DNA of 47,819 nucleotides from Saccharothrix sp. (GCF_031180885.1 NZ_JAPSLK010000060.1:1-47819), one strand, 5' to 3'. Shown: positions 8,380 to 17,499, counted from the stretch's first letter. The notes: generated by a model not told the origin, from the sequence alone. Translations and numbers: made by a program.

Positions 8380-10865
8380 CTGACGACCTCCGGAATCCCC
8401 AGCAGGACAGGAACCTTCTGACCGCGTTCCTCGCGGAAGGAAATCGTCGGGTCGGGCGTGCCGGGCGCGTTCACGAAGGAGGTGAACCGGGCCAGCTTCT
8501 CCGGGTCCTCCAGCACACCGCGCCACTCGTCGGCGTAGTTGTCCACGTGCTTGGCCATCGCGGCTTCCAGGTCGGCGCAGATGCCGAGGCTGTCGTCCAC
8601 GATCACCGCGCGCAGGTGGTCCAGCCCGCCCTCCAGGCCCTCGATCCAGGTCGAGGTGCGCTGCAACCGGTCCGCCGTGCGGATGTAGAACATCAGGAAC
8701 CGGTCGATGAGCTTGATGAGCGTTTCGGTGTCCACGTCGGACGCGAGCAGGTCGGCGTGCCGGGGCGTGAACCCGCCGTTGCCGCCCACGTAGAGGTTCC
8801 AGCCCTTCTCGGTGGCGATGACGCCGAAGTCCTTGCCCCGCGCCTCCGCGCACTCCCGCGCGCAGCCGGACACCGCGGACTTGAGCTTGTGCGGCGACCG
8901 CAGGCCCCGGTAGCGCAGCTCCAGCTCGATCGCCAGGCCCACCGAGTCCTGCACGCCGTAGCGGCACCACGTGGTCCCCACGCACGACTTCACCGTGCGC
9001 AGCGCCTTGCCGTAGGCGTGGCCGGACTCGAAACCGGCGTCCACCAACCGCTTCCAGATCTGCGGCAGCTGGTCGACGGTCGCGCCGAACAGGTCGATCC
9101 GCTGCCCGCCGGTGATCTTGGTGTAGAGGCCGAAGTCCCGGGCCACCTCGCCGATCACGATGAGCTTCTCCGGCGTGATCTCGCCGCCGGGGATGCGCGG
9201 CACCACCGAGTACGTGCCGTTGCGCTGGAGGTTGGCCAGGAAGCGGTCGTTGGTGTCCTGCAGGACCGCCTGCTCGCCCTCCAGCACGTGGCCGTTGTCC
9301 AGCGACGCCAGGATCGACGCCACGGCGGGCTTGCACAGGTCGCAGCCGCGCCCGCGGCCGTACCGCGAGATCAGCTCGGTGAACGTGGTGATGCCGGTGA
9401 CCCGCACGATCTCGAACAGCTCGGCGCGCGACTGCTCGAAGTGCTCGCACAGCGCCTTCGACTGCTCGACACCGCACTCCGAGAGCAGCTTCTTCAGCAT
9501 CGGCACGCACGAACCGCAGCCCGTGCCCGCCTTGGTGCACGCCTTGATCCCCGGCACGTCCACGGCCTCGCCGGAGCCGATCACGTCCACGATGTGCTGC
9601 TTGGTCACCGCGTGGCACGAGCACACCTGGGCGTCGTTGGGCAGCGACAGCTCCACCCCGCCCGCCGGCCCGATCAGCGACACCGGGTCGCCGGGCACCG
9701 GGCGGCCGACCAGGGGCCGCAGCACCGGGTACTTCGAGGCGTCGCCGACCAGGATGCCGCCGAGCAGCGTCTTCGCGTCGTCGGACACCACGACCTTGGC
9801 GTAGGTGCCCGCGACGGCGTCGTTGACCACGACCTCCAGCGCGCCCTCGGTCTGCGCGTGCGCGTCGCCGAACGACGCCACGTCCACACCCAGCAGCTTC
9901 AGCTTGGTCGAGGTGTCCGCGCCGGGGAACTCCGCGGTGCCGCCGAGCAGCCGGTCCGCCACCACCTCGGCCATCGAGTAACCCGGCGCGACCAGGCCGT
10001 ACACCACGCCGCCGATGTTGGCGCACTCGCCGATGGCGTAGATGTTCTCGTCCGAGGTCCGGCAGGCGGAGTCCACGACGATGCCGCCGCGCTCCCCCAC
10101 CGCCAGGTCGAACTCGCGGGCGAGCTGGTCGCGCGGCCGGATGCCCGCGGAGAACACCACGACGTCGAGGTCCAGCTCGGTCCCGTTGGACAGCTTGGCG
10201 ATCAGCCGGTCGCCGTCGCGCTCGATGGACGAGGCGGACGTGCCGGTGTGCACGGTCAGGTCCAGCTTCTCCACCAGCCGCCGCAGCAGCCCGGCGCCGC
10301 CCTCGTCCACCTGCAACGGCATCAGGCGGGGACCCAGCTCGACCACGTGCGGCGAGATCCCCATGCCGCGCAACGCGTTCGCGGCCTCCAGGCCGAGCAG
10401 ACCGCCGCCGAGCACCATGCCCGCGTGCCGACCGGAGGAGTGCGCGCCCTCGACCGTGGCCCGGATCGCGTCCAGGTCCTCGATCGTCCGGTACACGTGG
10501 CACCCGGGCAGGTCGCGGCCGGGGACCGGCGGCACGAACGGCACCGACCCGGTCGCCAGCACCAGCGCGTCGTAGGGTTGCGCCCGGCCGGACATGCTCC
10601 GGACGACCTTGTCGTCCCGGTCGATGTGCACGACCAGGTCGTTGAGGTTCAGCTCAACCAAGGGGTCTTCGTGCGGCGCGAGGCTCAGCGTGTCCGCGTC
10701 CCAGGTGTCCACATAGGACGACAGCGCGACCCGGTCGTAGGCGGGACGCCCCTCCTCGGCGAACACGACGATCCGCCACTGGTCGGTGACGTCCTTCTCG
10801 CGCAGCGCCTGCACGAGACGGTGTCCGACCATGCCGTGACCGACGACAACCAGCGTTCGCGTCAT
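8376..10865 (-). CDS. nirB: NADH-dependent assimilatory nitrite reductase large subunit NirB
   Basis: 829 residues with the full NirB architecture: N-terminal FAD/NAD(P) fold (VVVGHGMVGHRLV), a BFD-like [2Fe-2S] region (VCSCHAVTK, then GTGCGSCVPML near residue 445), a second cysteine pair (GRGCDLCKP), then the siroheme-[4Fe-4S] reductase region with CVGTTWC and SGCARECAEARGKDFGV. It carries six-electron reduction of nitrite to ammonium from NADH. I chose ATG 10865, which starts the Rossmann strand and follows AGGAAGG; a longer reading to 10964 would run through the upstream regulatory region. It is the first gene of nirB-nirD-nnaR-cbiX, with its own 131-bp upstream region after narK. Confidence 0.96.
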   Translation of the reverse strand: MTRTLVVVGHGMVGHRLVQALREKDVTDQWRIVVFAEEGRPAYDRVALSSYVDTWDADTLSLAPHEDPLVELNLNDLVVHIDRDDKVVRSMSGRAQPYDALVLATGSVPFVPPVPGRDLPGCHVYRTIEDLDAIRATVEGAHSSGRHAGMVLGGGLLGLEAANALRGMGISPHVVELGPRLMPLQVDEGGAGLLRRLVEKLDLTVHTGTSASSIERDGDRLIAKLSNGTELDLDVVVFSAGIRPRDQLAREFDLAVGERGGIVVDSACRTSDENIYAIGECANIGGVVYGLVAPGYSMAEVVADRLLGGTAEFPGADTSTKLKLLGVDVASFGDAHAQTEGALEVVVNDAVAGTYAKVVVSDDAKTLLGGILVGDASKYPVLRPLVGRPVPGDPVSLIGPAGGVELSLPNDAQVCSCHAVTKQHIVDVIGSGEAVDVPGIKACTKAGTGCGSCVPMLKKLLSECGVEQSKALCEHFEQSRAELFEIVRVTGITTFTELISRYGRGRGCDLCKPAVASILASLDNGHVLEGEQAVLQDTNDRFLANLQRNGTYSVVPRIPGGEITPEKLIVIGEVARDFGLYTKITGGQRIDLFGATVDQLPQIWKRLVDAGFESGHAYGKALRTVKSCVGTTWCRYGVQDSVGLAIELELRYRGLRSPHKLKSAVSGCARECAEARGKDFGVIATEKGWNLYVGGNGGFTPRHADLLASDVDTETLIKLIDRFLMFYIRTADRLQRTSTWIEGLEGGLDHLRAVIVDDSLGICADLEAAMAKHVDNYADEWRGVLEDPEKLARFTSFVNAPGTPDPTISFREERGQKVPVLLGIPEVVR

Positions 10866-10930
10866 GGGACCATTCCTTCCTCTTGCCCGGCTATGCTCAC
10901 CGGGGACCGTGTCGTGACAAGGTCGCGAAT

Positions 10931-10946
10931 GTTGCGCAGGTGTTAA
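10931..10946 (-). promoter_or_regulatory. Possible GlnR half-box upstream of nirB
   Basis: On the minus strand this reads TTAAC-n6-GCAAC, centred about 70 bp before the nirB start. Actinobacterial GlnR boxes follow GTnAC-n6-GnAAC; here the first base of the first half differs. The match is partial and position is the main support. Confidence 0.3.
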
Positions 10947-10996
10947 AGCAGCCTCACGCCGCACGTCAGAGCGTCGTGCGCGTCACAACCCGCGTG

Positions 10997-12349
10997 TCAC
11001 ACGCCCGCGTAGGCGAGGCTCGGCACCCGCGCGAAGACGCGGCTGCGCAGGTAGAACCACCACGTCGTGGCCACGCAGAGGCCGTAGAACACCAGGAACG
11101 CGGTGAGGGCCGGGGCCAGGGTCTTGCTGCCCTCCAGCGAGAACTTGAACACCAGGTTCACCAGCACGCCGCCGAACGCCCCGATCGCGCCCGCGATGCC
11201 GACCACGGCCGCCGCCTGCCGCTTGGCCGACGCGGTGTCCGCCACCTGGGTGGCGAAGATGGCCGGGATCATCCGGTAGGTCGAGCCGTTGCCGATGCCG
11301 GCCAGCACGAACAGGGCGATGAACGAGGTGAAGAACAGCGGGAAGTTCTTGGTGCTCACGCTGACCAGCACGCCCACCACGCCCAGCGCCATGCCCAGGA
11401 ACACCGCCATCGTCACCTTGGCGCCGCCGAACCGGTCCGACAGCCAGCCGCCGAACGGCCGGCTCACCGACCCGATCAGCGCGCCCAGGAACGCCAGCGC
11501 GACGAAGCTCTTGTGCTCCACGAAGCTGATCTTGATCAGCGACGGGAACGCGAACGAGAAGCCGATGAACGAGCCGAACGTGCCGATGTACAGGAACGAC
11601 ATCACCCACGTGTGCTTGTTGGACATCGCCTTGCGGTAGGACGTGCCGTCCGGCTTGGCCTGGGTGAGGCTGTCCATCAGGAACCACGCGCACGCGGTGG
11701 CCACGACGATGAACGGGATCCAGAACAGCGCCGCGTAGGCCAGGTTCACGCCGGTGCCGATGCTGATCACGATCGGCACCACGAGCTGCACCATCGCCAC
11801 GCCGAGGTTGCCGCCGGCCGCGTTCAGGCCCAGCGCCAGGCCCTTCTTGCCCTCCGGGTAGAAGAACGAGATGTTCGCCATGGAGGACGAGAAGTTGCCG
11901 CCGCCGAAGCCCATCGCCGCCGAGGTCAGCAGGAAGAACCAGTACGGCGTGCCCGGGTTGGTGACCGCGATGATCAGCATGGTGGTCGGGATCAGCAGCA
12001 GGCTCGCGCTGACCGTGGTCCACGCCCGGCCGCCGAACTTCGGCACCGCGAACGTGTAGGGGATGCGCAGCACCGCGCCGACCAGGTTCGGCACGATCAG
12101 CAGCCAGAACGTCTGGCCGACGCTGAAGCTGAACCCGACCGAGCCCAGGCTCACCACGACGATGCTCATCAGGCTCCACACCGTGAAGCCCAGGTTCTCC
12201 GCCAGGATCGAGAAGACGAGGTTGCGGCGCGCCACCTTCTTCCCGGTGCGCTCCCAGAACTCCGCGTCCTCCGGGTTCCAGTCGTCGATCCACCGTCCGC
12301 GTCGTTTCGGCTGCGGCGCAAGGGTTTCGGTCTCAACCACCGTGCTCAT
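10997..12349 (-). CDS. narK: NarK-type nitrate/nitrite MFS transporter
   Basis: 450 residues with about 12 membrane helices. The nitrate-porter signature is clear: GFGGGNFSSSMANISFFYP near residue 147 and LGLNAAGGNLG near 173, with a matching glycine-rich segment in the second half. It moves nitrate into the cell, possibly with nitrite exchange. The ATG follows GGGAGG. The gene sits between the nitrate reductase pair and nirBD, with regulatory gaps on both sides (93 and 131 bp), so it can be transcribed from its own promoter. The upstream gap carries a 19-bp motif also found before nasA. Confidence 0.94.
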   Translation of the reverse strand: MSTVVETETLAPQPKRRGRWIDDWNPEDAEFWERTGKKVARRNLVFSILAENLGFTVWSLMSIVVVSLGSVGFSFSVGQTFWLLIVPNLVGAVLRIPYTFAVPKFGGRAWTTVSASLLLIPTTMLIIAVTNPGTPYWFFLLTSAAMGFGGGNFSSSMANISFFYPEGKKGLALGLNAAGGNLGVAMVQLVVPIVISIGTGVNLAYAALFWIPFIVVATACAWFLMDSLTQAKPDGTSYRKAMSNKHTWVMSFLYIGTFGSFIGFSFAFPSLIKISFVEHKSFVALAFLGALIGSVSRPFGGWLSDRFGGAKVTMAVFLGMALGVVGVLVSVSTKNFPLFFTSFIALFVLAGIGNGSTYRMIPAIFATQVADTASAKRQAAAVVGIAGAIGAFGGVLVNLVFKFSLEGSKTLAPALTAFLVFYGLCVATTWWFYLRSRVFARVPSLAYAGV

Positions 12350-12380
12350 TGCGGCCTCCCAGGCTCGTGATGCGCAGACC

Positions 12381-12399
12381 GTAGGAACGGCCCGTTACC
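12381..12399. promoter_or_regulatory. 19-bp motif before narK, shared with nasA
   Basis: GTAGGAACGGCCCGTTACC, 32-50 bp upstream of the narK ATG. It matches the nasA motif at 15911-15929 in 16 of 19 positions and has internal symmetry AACGG-C-CCGTT. GlnR or NnaR is the likely reader because both control nitrate genes, but I cannot tell which. Confidence 0.5.
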
Positions 12400-12442
12400 T
12401 CGACGTTCGACCAGGTGTCGCGTGCGGCAACTCCGGCGCACA

Positions 12443-13888
12443 TCAGACGGGTTGGGGCTGTGAGGCGGAGAGCCAGTCGACGATGCCGCACACCGCGTCC
12501 TTGCACCCGCCACACCCCGTGCTCGCGCGCGTCTTCTCCGCGATCGCGGAAACCGTTGTGGCGCCCGACCTCCAGGCGCTGACGATCTGTCCTTTGCTGA
12601 CCGTGTTGCACCGGCACACCACCGCCGACGCGGGCAGGTCCGCCGGGCTCGCCTCGTTCTCCGCGGGCAGCGCGCGGCCCAGCAGCAGCGCCAGCCGGTC
12701 GGTCGGCGCGGGCAGGCCGCGGTCGAACAGCTGGGTGATGGCCGCCGCCGCGTCCGGCGCGCCGAGGACGATGGCGCCGGTCACCTTGTCGTCGCGCAGC
12801 ACCAGCTTCGCGTACCGGCCGCGCGCGGGATCTTGGAAGCACAGGACTTCCGCGTCCGGTGCGTCCACATCGCAGTGCACGTCACCCAAAGCGGCCAGGT
12901 CGACGTCCCGTGCCTTGAGCCGGGTCACCACGGTGGTCCCGGAGTAGCGGGACGCGGGCGCGGCGCCGGTCACCAGGTCCGCCACCACGGCGGCCTGCTC
13001 CCAGGCGGGCTGCACCAGGCCGGACACCGTGCCGACGTGCTGCGCGCAGTCGCCGATGGCGTGCACGCGCGGGTCGCTGGTGCGCAGGGCGTCGTCCACC
13101 AGGATGCCCCGGTCCACCGCGATCCCCGCCTGCTCCGCCAGCCCGGTCTCGGCGCGCACGCCGGCCGACACCACGACCAGCTCAGCCGGCACCTGCGTGC
13201 CGTCGTCGAGCAGGAGCCCTTCACCCGGCAGGTACTTCGCCGCCAGCGCCCCGAGCCGGAACTCGATCCCCAGCGTTTCCAACGTCTTGGCCAGCACCCG
13301 GCCCGCGCCCGGGTCGAGCTGGCGCTCCATCAGGTGCCCCACCGGGTGCACGACGGTCACCAGGCAGCCGCGACCGGCGAGCCCCCGCGCGGCCTCCAGC
13401 CCGAGCAGACCGCCGCCCAGCACCGCCACCGGCGTGCCCGGCGAGGCCGCGTCGACGATCCGCGCGCAGTCGTCCAACGACCGGAACGCCACCACACCCG
13501 GCGCCAACGAGCCGTTGCCGTCCAACAGGCCGTCCGTCGGCGGCACCCACGACCGCGCACCGGTGGCCAGCACCAGCGAGTCGTACGGGACCTCGGTGTC
13601 GCCCACGTGCACGACCCGGCGGGTGCGGTCGATCTTGGTGACCGAGCCGCCCAGCCGCAGGTCCACGTGGTGCTTCGCGGCCCAGTCCGGGTCGTGCAGG
13701 CGCACCGCCTCCGGCGTCAGCGACCCGGCGACCACGCTGGACAGCAGCACCCGGTTGTAGGCGGGGTGCGCCTCGTCGCCGAGCACGGTCACGGAGACCC
13801 GTTCCGCCTTCGGGTCCCGCCTGCGGATCTCGTCGGCCAGCCGGGCCCCGGCCATGCCGTAGCCCACGACGACAACGTTCCTGGTCAT
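12443..13888 (-). CDS. nasC: FAD/[2Fe-2S] electron-transfer subunit of assimilatory nitrate reductase
   Basis: 481 residues resembling the N-terminal half of NirB as a free-standing protein. It opens with a Rossmann strand (VVVVGYGMAGARLADEI), has a second nucleotide-binding strand (VAVLGGGLLGLEAARGL near 150), and ends in a BFD-like [2Fe-2S] domain with CRCN and TGCGGCKDAVC. This matches the NAD(P)H-oxidising partner of NasA, which feeds electrons to the molybdenum subunit. The ATG overlaps the nasA stop by 4 bp (ATGA). Naming varies between organisms (NasB, NasC, NirB-like); the role is inferred from domain layout plus coupling to nasA. Confidence 0.82.
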   Translation of the reverse strand: MTRNVVVVGYGMAGARLADEIRRRDPKAERVSVTVLGDEAHPAYNRVLLSSVVAGSLTPEAVRLHDPDWAAKHHVDLRLGGSVTKIDRTRRVVHVGDTEVPYDSLVLATGARSWVPPTDGLLDGNGSLAPGVVAFRSLDDCARIVDAASPGTPVAVLGGGLLGLEAARGLAGRGCLVTVVHPVGHLMERQLDPGAGRVLAKTLETLGIEFRLGALAAKYLPGEGLLLDDGTQVPAELVVVSAGVRAETGLAEQAGIAVDRGILVDDALRTSDPRVHAIGDCAQHVGTVSGLVQPAWEQAAVVADLVTGAAPASRYSGTTVVTRLKARDVDLAALGDVHCDVDAPDAEVLCFQDPARGRYAKLVLRDDKVTGAIVLGAPDAAAAITQLFDRGLPAPTDRLALLLGRALPAENEASPADLPASAVVCRCNTVSKGQIVSAWRSGATTVSAIAEKTRASTGCGGCKDAVCGIVDWLSASQPQPV

Positions 13889-15900
13889 ACCGGCTCCAAT
13901 CGGACGGCGCACACCTTGAACTCGGGCATCCGGCTGGTCGGGTCCAGCGCCGGGTTGGTCAGCAGGTTGGCGCGGCCCTCACCGGCGAAGTGGAAGGGCA
14001 GGAACACCACGTCGATCCGCATGGACGGCACGCACCGCACCCGCGCCACCGTCCGGCCGCGCCGCGACACCACCGCGCCGAGGTCGCCCTCGCGCAGCCC
14101 GGCGCGCACCGCGGTGTCCGGGTGGACCTCGACGTAGGCCTCCGGCTCGGCGTTCACCAGTTCCTTCACCAGCCGGGTCTGCGCGCCGGACTGGTAGTGC
14201 TGGAGGACCCGGCCGGTGGTCGCCTGCAACGGGTAGTCCGCGTCGGGCATCTCCGCAGGTCCGCGGTGATCGACAGCGATGAACCGGGCACGGCCGTCCG
14301 GATGGGCGAACCGGTCCAGGAACACCCGCGGCGTGCTCTTCTCCACCACCGGCCAGTGCAGGGCCTCCCCGGACCGCAGCCGCTCGTAGGTGACACCCGA
14401 GTAGTCCGCGATCCCACCCTTGGAAGCGACCCGCAGCTCCTCGAACACCACCTCGGGCTCGATCGGGAACCGCTCCACCGGCTGCCCCAACCGCAAGGCC
14501 AACCCCTGAAGAACCTCCAGGTCGCTGCGCACACCCGATGGCCGCTCAACAGCCACCTGGCGCAGCAGGATGCGGCCCTCCAGGTTGGTCATCGTGCCGC
14601 TCTCCTCCGCCCACTGCGTGATCGGCAGCACGACATCGGCCATCGCGGCCGTCTCGGACAAGACGAGATCGCAAACAACAAGCAGGTCCAACGCACCCAA
14701 GCGGTCAGCCACGTGCTGCGACCGGGGCGCGGACACGACCAGGTTGCTCCCGAACACCAACAGCGCCTTCGGCCCACCGTCCTGGCCCAACGCGTCCAGC
14801 AGCTCGTAGGCGGAGCGCCCCGGCCCGGGCAGGTCGTCCACACCCCACACGTCCTGGATGTACGCACGGGCCGCCGGGTCGTCGATCTTCCGATACCCGG
14901 GCAGTTGGTCGGCCTTCTGCCCGTGCTCACGCCCACCCTGCCCGTTGCCCTGACCCGTCAGGCACCCGTACCCCGAACCGCGCCGCCCCGGCAGGCCCAG
15001 CGCCAGCGCGAGGTTGATCCACGCCGACACGGTGTCCGCGCCGCTGGCGTGCTGCTCGGTGCCCCGTCCCGTCAGGACGTAGGCGTTCTCCGCCTCGGCC
15101 AGGATCCGCACGGCGGCCCGCTGGTCGGCGACCGGCACCCCGGTGACCCGCTCGACCCGCTCCGGCCACCAGGAGGCGGCGATCTGCCAGGCCTCGGCGA
15201 ACCCGTTGGTGCGCTCCTCCAGGTAGTCCTTGTCCAGGTGGCCGTCCGCGACGGCGCAGTGCAGCAGGCCCAGCGCGAGCGCCAGGTCGGTGCCCGGCGC
15301 GGGGGCGAGGTGCAGGGTGGCCAGCTCGGCGGTGGCCGTGCGGCGCGGGTCGACGACGATCAGCTCCGCGCCCTTGAGGTGCTGCACGAACGGCGGCATG
15401 GTTTCCGCCGGATTACCGCCGACCAACAGCACCGCGTCCGCTTGGTCGAGGTCTGTTACGGGGAACGGCATCCCCCGGTCGAGCCCGAACGCCTTGATGC
15501 CCGCCGCCGCCGCGCTCGACATGCAGAACCGGCCGTTGTAGTCGATCTGGGACGTCCCCAACGCCACCCGCGCGAACTTGCCCAGCAGGTAGGACTTCTC
15601 GTTGGTCAGCCCACCGCCGCCGAACACGCCGACCGCGTCCGGCCCGTGCAGCTCACGCAGTTCGCGCAGCTTGGCGGCGACAAGATCAAGCGCCTCGTCC
15701 CACGTGGCCGGCTCCAGCACGCCGTCCCGGCGCACCAGCGGCGTGGTGAGCCGGGCGGGCGAGGTCAGCAGCTCGGCGGACGTCCAGCCCTTCTGGCACA
15801 GGCCGCCGCGGTTGGTCGGGAACTCCCGCGGCGACACCTTGCCGTCGGTCACGGACATCGCGCACTGCAGCGCGCAGTACGGGCAGTGGGTGTCGGTCAC
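13885..15900 (-). CDS. nasA: Assimilatory nitrate reductase catalytic subunit NasA
   Basis: 671-residue molybdopterin oxidoreductase. The N-terminus carries the [4Fe-4S] ligands CPYCALQC and, further on, LCQKGW. Mo-bis-MGD contacts typical of the family follow (LLGKFARVALGT, VGGNPAETMP, VVDPRRTATAE), and the C-terminal dinucleotide-binding domain ends with FLPFHFAGEGRANLLTNP. There is no Tat signal, so it is cytoplasmic and assimilatory. The GTG at 15900 is needed to include the cysteine motif; no strong ribosome site is visible. It heads the nasA-nasC unit. MoeZ, encoded nearby at 17500-18672, is likely needed for its molybdopterin cofactor. Confidence 0.93.
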   Translation of the reverse strand: MTDTHCPYCALQCAMSVTDGKVSPREFPTNRGGLCQKGWTSAELLTSPARLTTPLVRRDGVLEPATWDEALDLVAAKLRELRELHGPDAVGVFGGGGLTNEKSYLLGKFARVALGTSQIDYNGRFCMSSAAAAGIKAFGLDRGMPFPVTDLDQADAVLLVGGNPAETMPPFVQHLKGAELIVVDPRRTATAELATLHLAPAPGTDLALALGLLHCAVADGHLDKDYLEERTNGFAEAWQIAASWWPERVERVTGVPVADQRAAVRILAEAENAYVLTGRGTEQHASGADTVSAWINLALALGLPGRRGSGYGCLTGQGNGQGGREHGQKADQLPGYRKIDDPAARAYIQDVWGVDDLPGPGRSAYELLDALGQDGGPKALLVFGSNLVVSAPRSQHVADRLGALDLLVVCDLVLSETAAMADVVLPITQWAEESGTMTNLEGRILLRQVAVERPSGVRSDLEVLQGLALRLGQPVERFPIEPEVVFEELRVASKGGIADYSGVTYERLRSGEALHWPVVEKSTPRVFLDRFAHPDGRARFIAVDHRGPAEMPDADYPLQATTGRVLQHYQSGAQTRLVKELVNAEPEAYVEVHPDTAVRAGLREGDLGAVVSRRGRTVARVRCVPSMRIDVVFLPFHFAGEGRANLLTNPALDPTSRMPEFKVCAVRLEPV

Positions 15901-15910
15901 GGGGCCGACG

Positions 15911-15929
15911 GTAAGAACGGCCTGTTAAC
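15911..15929. promoter_or_regulatory. 19-bp motif before nasA, shared with narK
   Basis: GTAAGAACGGCCTGTTAAC, 11-29 bp before the nasA GTG. The same motif with three substitutions lies before narK. A site this close to the start codon could overlap the promoter or transcript start, so repression or a very short leader are both possible. Confidence 0.5.
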
Positions 15930-15995
15930 GGCGCAGCGCGGAATGTTTCGTCCACGCGAACTTGCTCCGGCACCACGCGTGGACCGCGGGTGAGG

Positions 15996-16793
15996 TCACA
16001 GCAAGGCGGTCACCTTCGTGGCCGTTCTTTCCAGCCCTACCAGCGATTGCGTGCTCGACAGCGGGTGCAGGGCGTGCACGGCGAGGCGGAAGAGTGTCGC
16101 GCGCAACAACACCTGTGGCCATTCCGCCAGGTGGGACCACCGCTGCACGAGCCCGTGATCCGCGCCACCCCACGAGAGCGCGTCGACCACCACGATCGCC
16201 GCGCCGTACTCGGCCGGCCGCCAGTAGGCGGTGAAGTCGATGATCGCCGGCGCGGCGTCCCCCGCGAACAGCACGTTGCCGAACAGGTCGCCGTGCACGA
16301 CCTGGGGCTTGAGCTGGACCGGCTTGCGGTAGGCGGAGAGCAGTTGGAACAGCCGCCCGCCGAGGTCGGGGTCGAGGTCGGCGGACTCCTCTTCCCAGGC
16401 GAGCCGGTCGGCCCGGGCGAACAGGTCCGCGCGGGCGTCCAGGAAACGCGGCTTGGGCAGGTCCTTGGTGGCCGCGTGCAACTTGACGGCGACCTCGACC
16501 ACCTCGTCGTGCCGCGGTTCCGCGCGACCCGACAGGTACTTGGTGGCGGCCCACCCGCCGACGACGTACCGCCCGTCGGTGGACCGCAGGGGTCTGGCCA
16601 CCCGGACGTTGTCCACGGACAGCGTGTCCAGCGTCTTGGCCACCCACGTGGCCTCGGCGGGCTTGCCCGCCGGCCGGATCGCCGCATCACCGCACCGCCA
16701 CACCGGACCGGCGTCGATCAACTCCGGTTCAGCGTCACGCGCACCAAACGCGGCACGCACGTGCGACGGCGGCGGCTCCGGAGATGGGGTCAC
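15996..16793 (-). CDS. Aminoglycoside-phosphotransferase-fold protein (TIGR02569 type)
   Basis: 265 residues with a kinase-like C-terminal lobe: the catalytic loop VVHGDLFGNVLF near residue 163 (the H-G-D-x4-N form of APH/choline kinases) and IIDFTAYWRP as the metal-binding aspartate. The N-terminal lobe is short and lacks an obvious ATP-binding loop. The family is conserved in actinobacteria, with Rv3205c as the M. tuberculosis member, and has no assigned substrate. The GTG at 16793 is chosen because longer versions would run through the repeat-rich spacer upstream. It lies on the same strand as moeZ but is separated from it by 706 bp. Confidence 0.75.
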   Translation of the reverse strand: MTPSPEPPPSHVRAAFGARDAEPELIDAGPVWRCGDAAIRPAGKPAEATWVAKTLDTLSVDNVRVARPLRSTDGRYVVGGWAATKYLSGRAEPRHDEVVEVAVKLHAATKDLPKPRFLDARADLFARADRLAWEEESADLDPDLGGRLFQLLSAYRKPVQLKPQVVHGDLFGNVLFAGDAAPAIIDFTAYWRPAEYGAAIVVVDALSWGGADHGLVQRWSHLAEWPQVLLRATLFRLAVHALHPLSSTQSLVGLERTATKVTALL

Positions 16794-16972
16794 GGCACGG
16801 CACGCTACCCGTCGAGCCCTCGTGTTTGGTGGACCTCGCCCGGCTCTGCCGCCGTGTGCACCCGTCCGGCCTATCCGCACTATTGCGGTTTCAGCCCAAA
16901 CCCCGGATGTGTCCTCCACCACACCCACGCCACGGCAAGACACCCTGCCCCCGGCGCTCTTCGGCGCGTAGC

Positions 16973-17204
16973 GCCCGGGTCGGGCAGCGCCGCCGGGGCA
17001 CACACCCCGACCCGGGCTTCTTGCTTGTGTCATCCCCGTATGGCCCGCCCGAAGGGCTACCACAGATTTCCCGGGTGCCGCTGAAAAGTTTTGCGAGGAA
17101 CGAGCAAAAGTTTTTAGCGGCACCCGGGAAATCTGTGGTCGGCTTTGCCGGTCATGCGGGGATGACACAAGCAAGAAGCCCCCGCAGTTGTAGTTGTGTC
17201 ATCC
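16973..17204. repeat. Nested inverted repeat complex, MITE-like, in a 706-bp spacer
   Basis: The core at 17014-17181 is a 168-bp imperfect palindrome. Outer arms 17014-17038 and 17157-17181 are 25 bp and perfect; inner arms 17059-17082 and 17116-17139 are 24 bp and perfect; the AT-rich centre around GTTTTGC/GCAAAAG also pairs. A half-copy TTGTGTCATCC recurs at 17194-17204. To the left, GCCCGGGTCGGG (16973-16984) pairs with 17006-17017. The rest of the spacer (16794-17499) holds short palindromes such as GCGCTCCGCGC and GCGCTTCGCGC but no gene I can support. No transposase is present. Confidence 0.85.
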
Positions 17205-17431
17205 TTGGCGGCTCGCCCGCCGGCGAGGCGCTTTTGATCTTTAAACCGGCGCTCACCTGCTCAAATCCACGCTTCGCGGGTCAAAACAGGACGCGCTCCG
17301 CGCTACTTGAGGAGGAACGCGCTTCGCGCTTTCAAGCTCGAACCCGCCGGCGCGCCCTTACGACGAAGAGCGCGCCTGGAGGCCCCGGGCGGACGAAGTG
17401 CGCCGAAAAGCAGCCGCCACGCGGCGAAAAG

Positions 17432-17473
17432 CGAGCCGCCCGCCGCAACCCGAGGGTCGCGGCGGGCGGCTCG
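17432..17473 (-). terminator. Hairpin downstream of moeZ
   Basis: A 15-bp perfect GC-rich stem (arms 17432-17446 and 17459-17473) with a 12-nt loop, 27 bp past the moeZ stop codon. There is no run of T. Between hairpin and stop, the 16-bp GCAACAGCTCAGTAAG is tandemly duplicated (17476-17507), and the second copy contains the stop codon. Confidence 0.65.
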
Positions 17474-17499
17474 AAGCAACAGCTCAGTAAGGCAACAGC

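Noticed and set aside
8373..10946. Very long open frame opposite nirB
   Set aside because: Antisense shadow of nirB caused by high third-position GC; no recognisable motif.
13990..15993. Long plus-strand open frame opposite nasA
   Set aside because: Same reason: nasA motifs on the minus strand are unambiguous.
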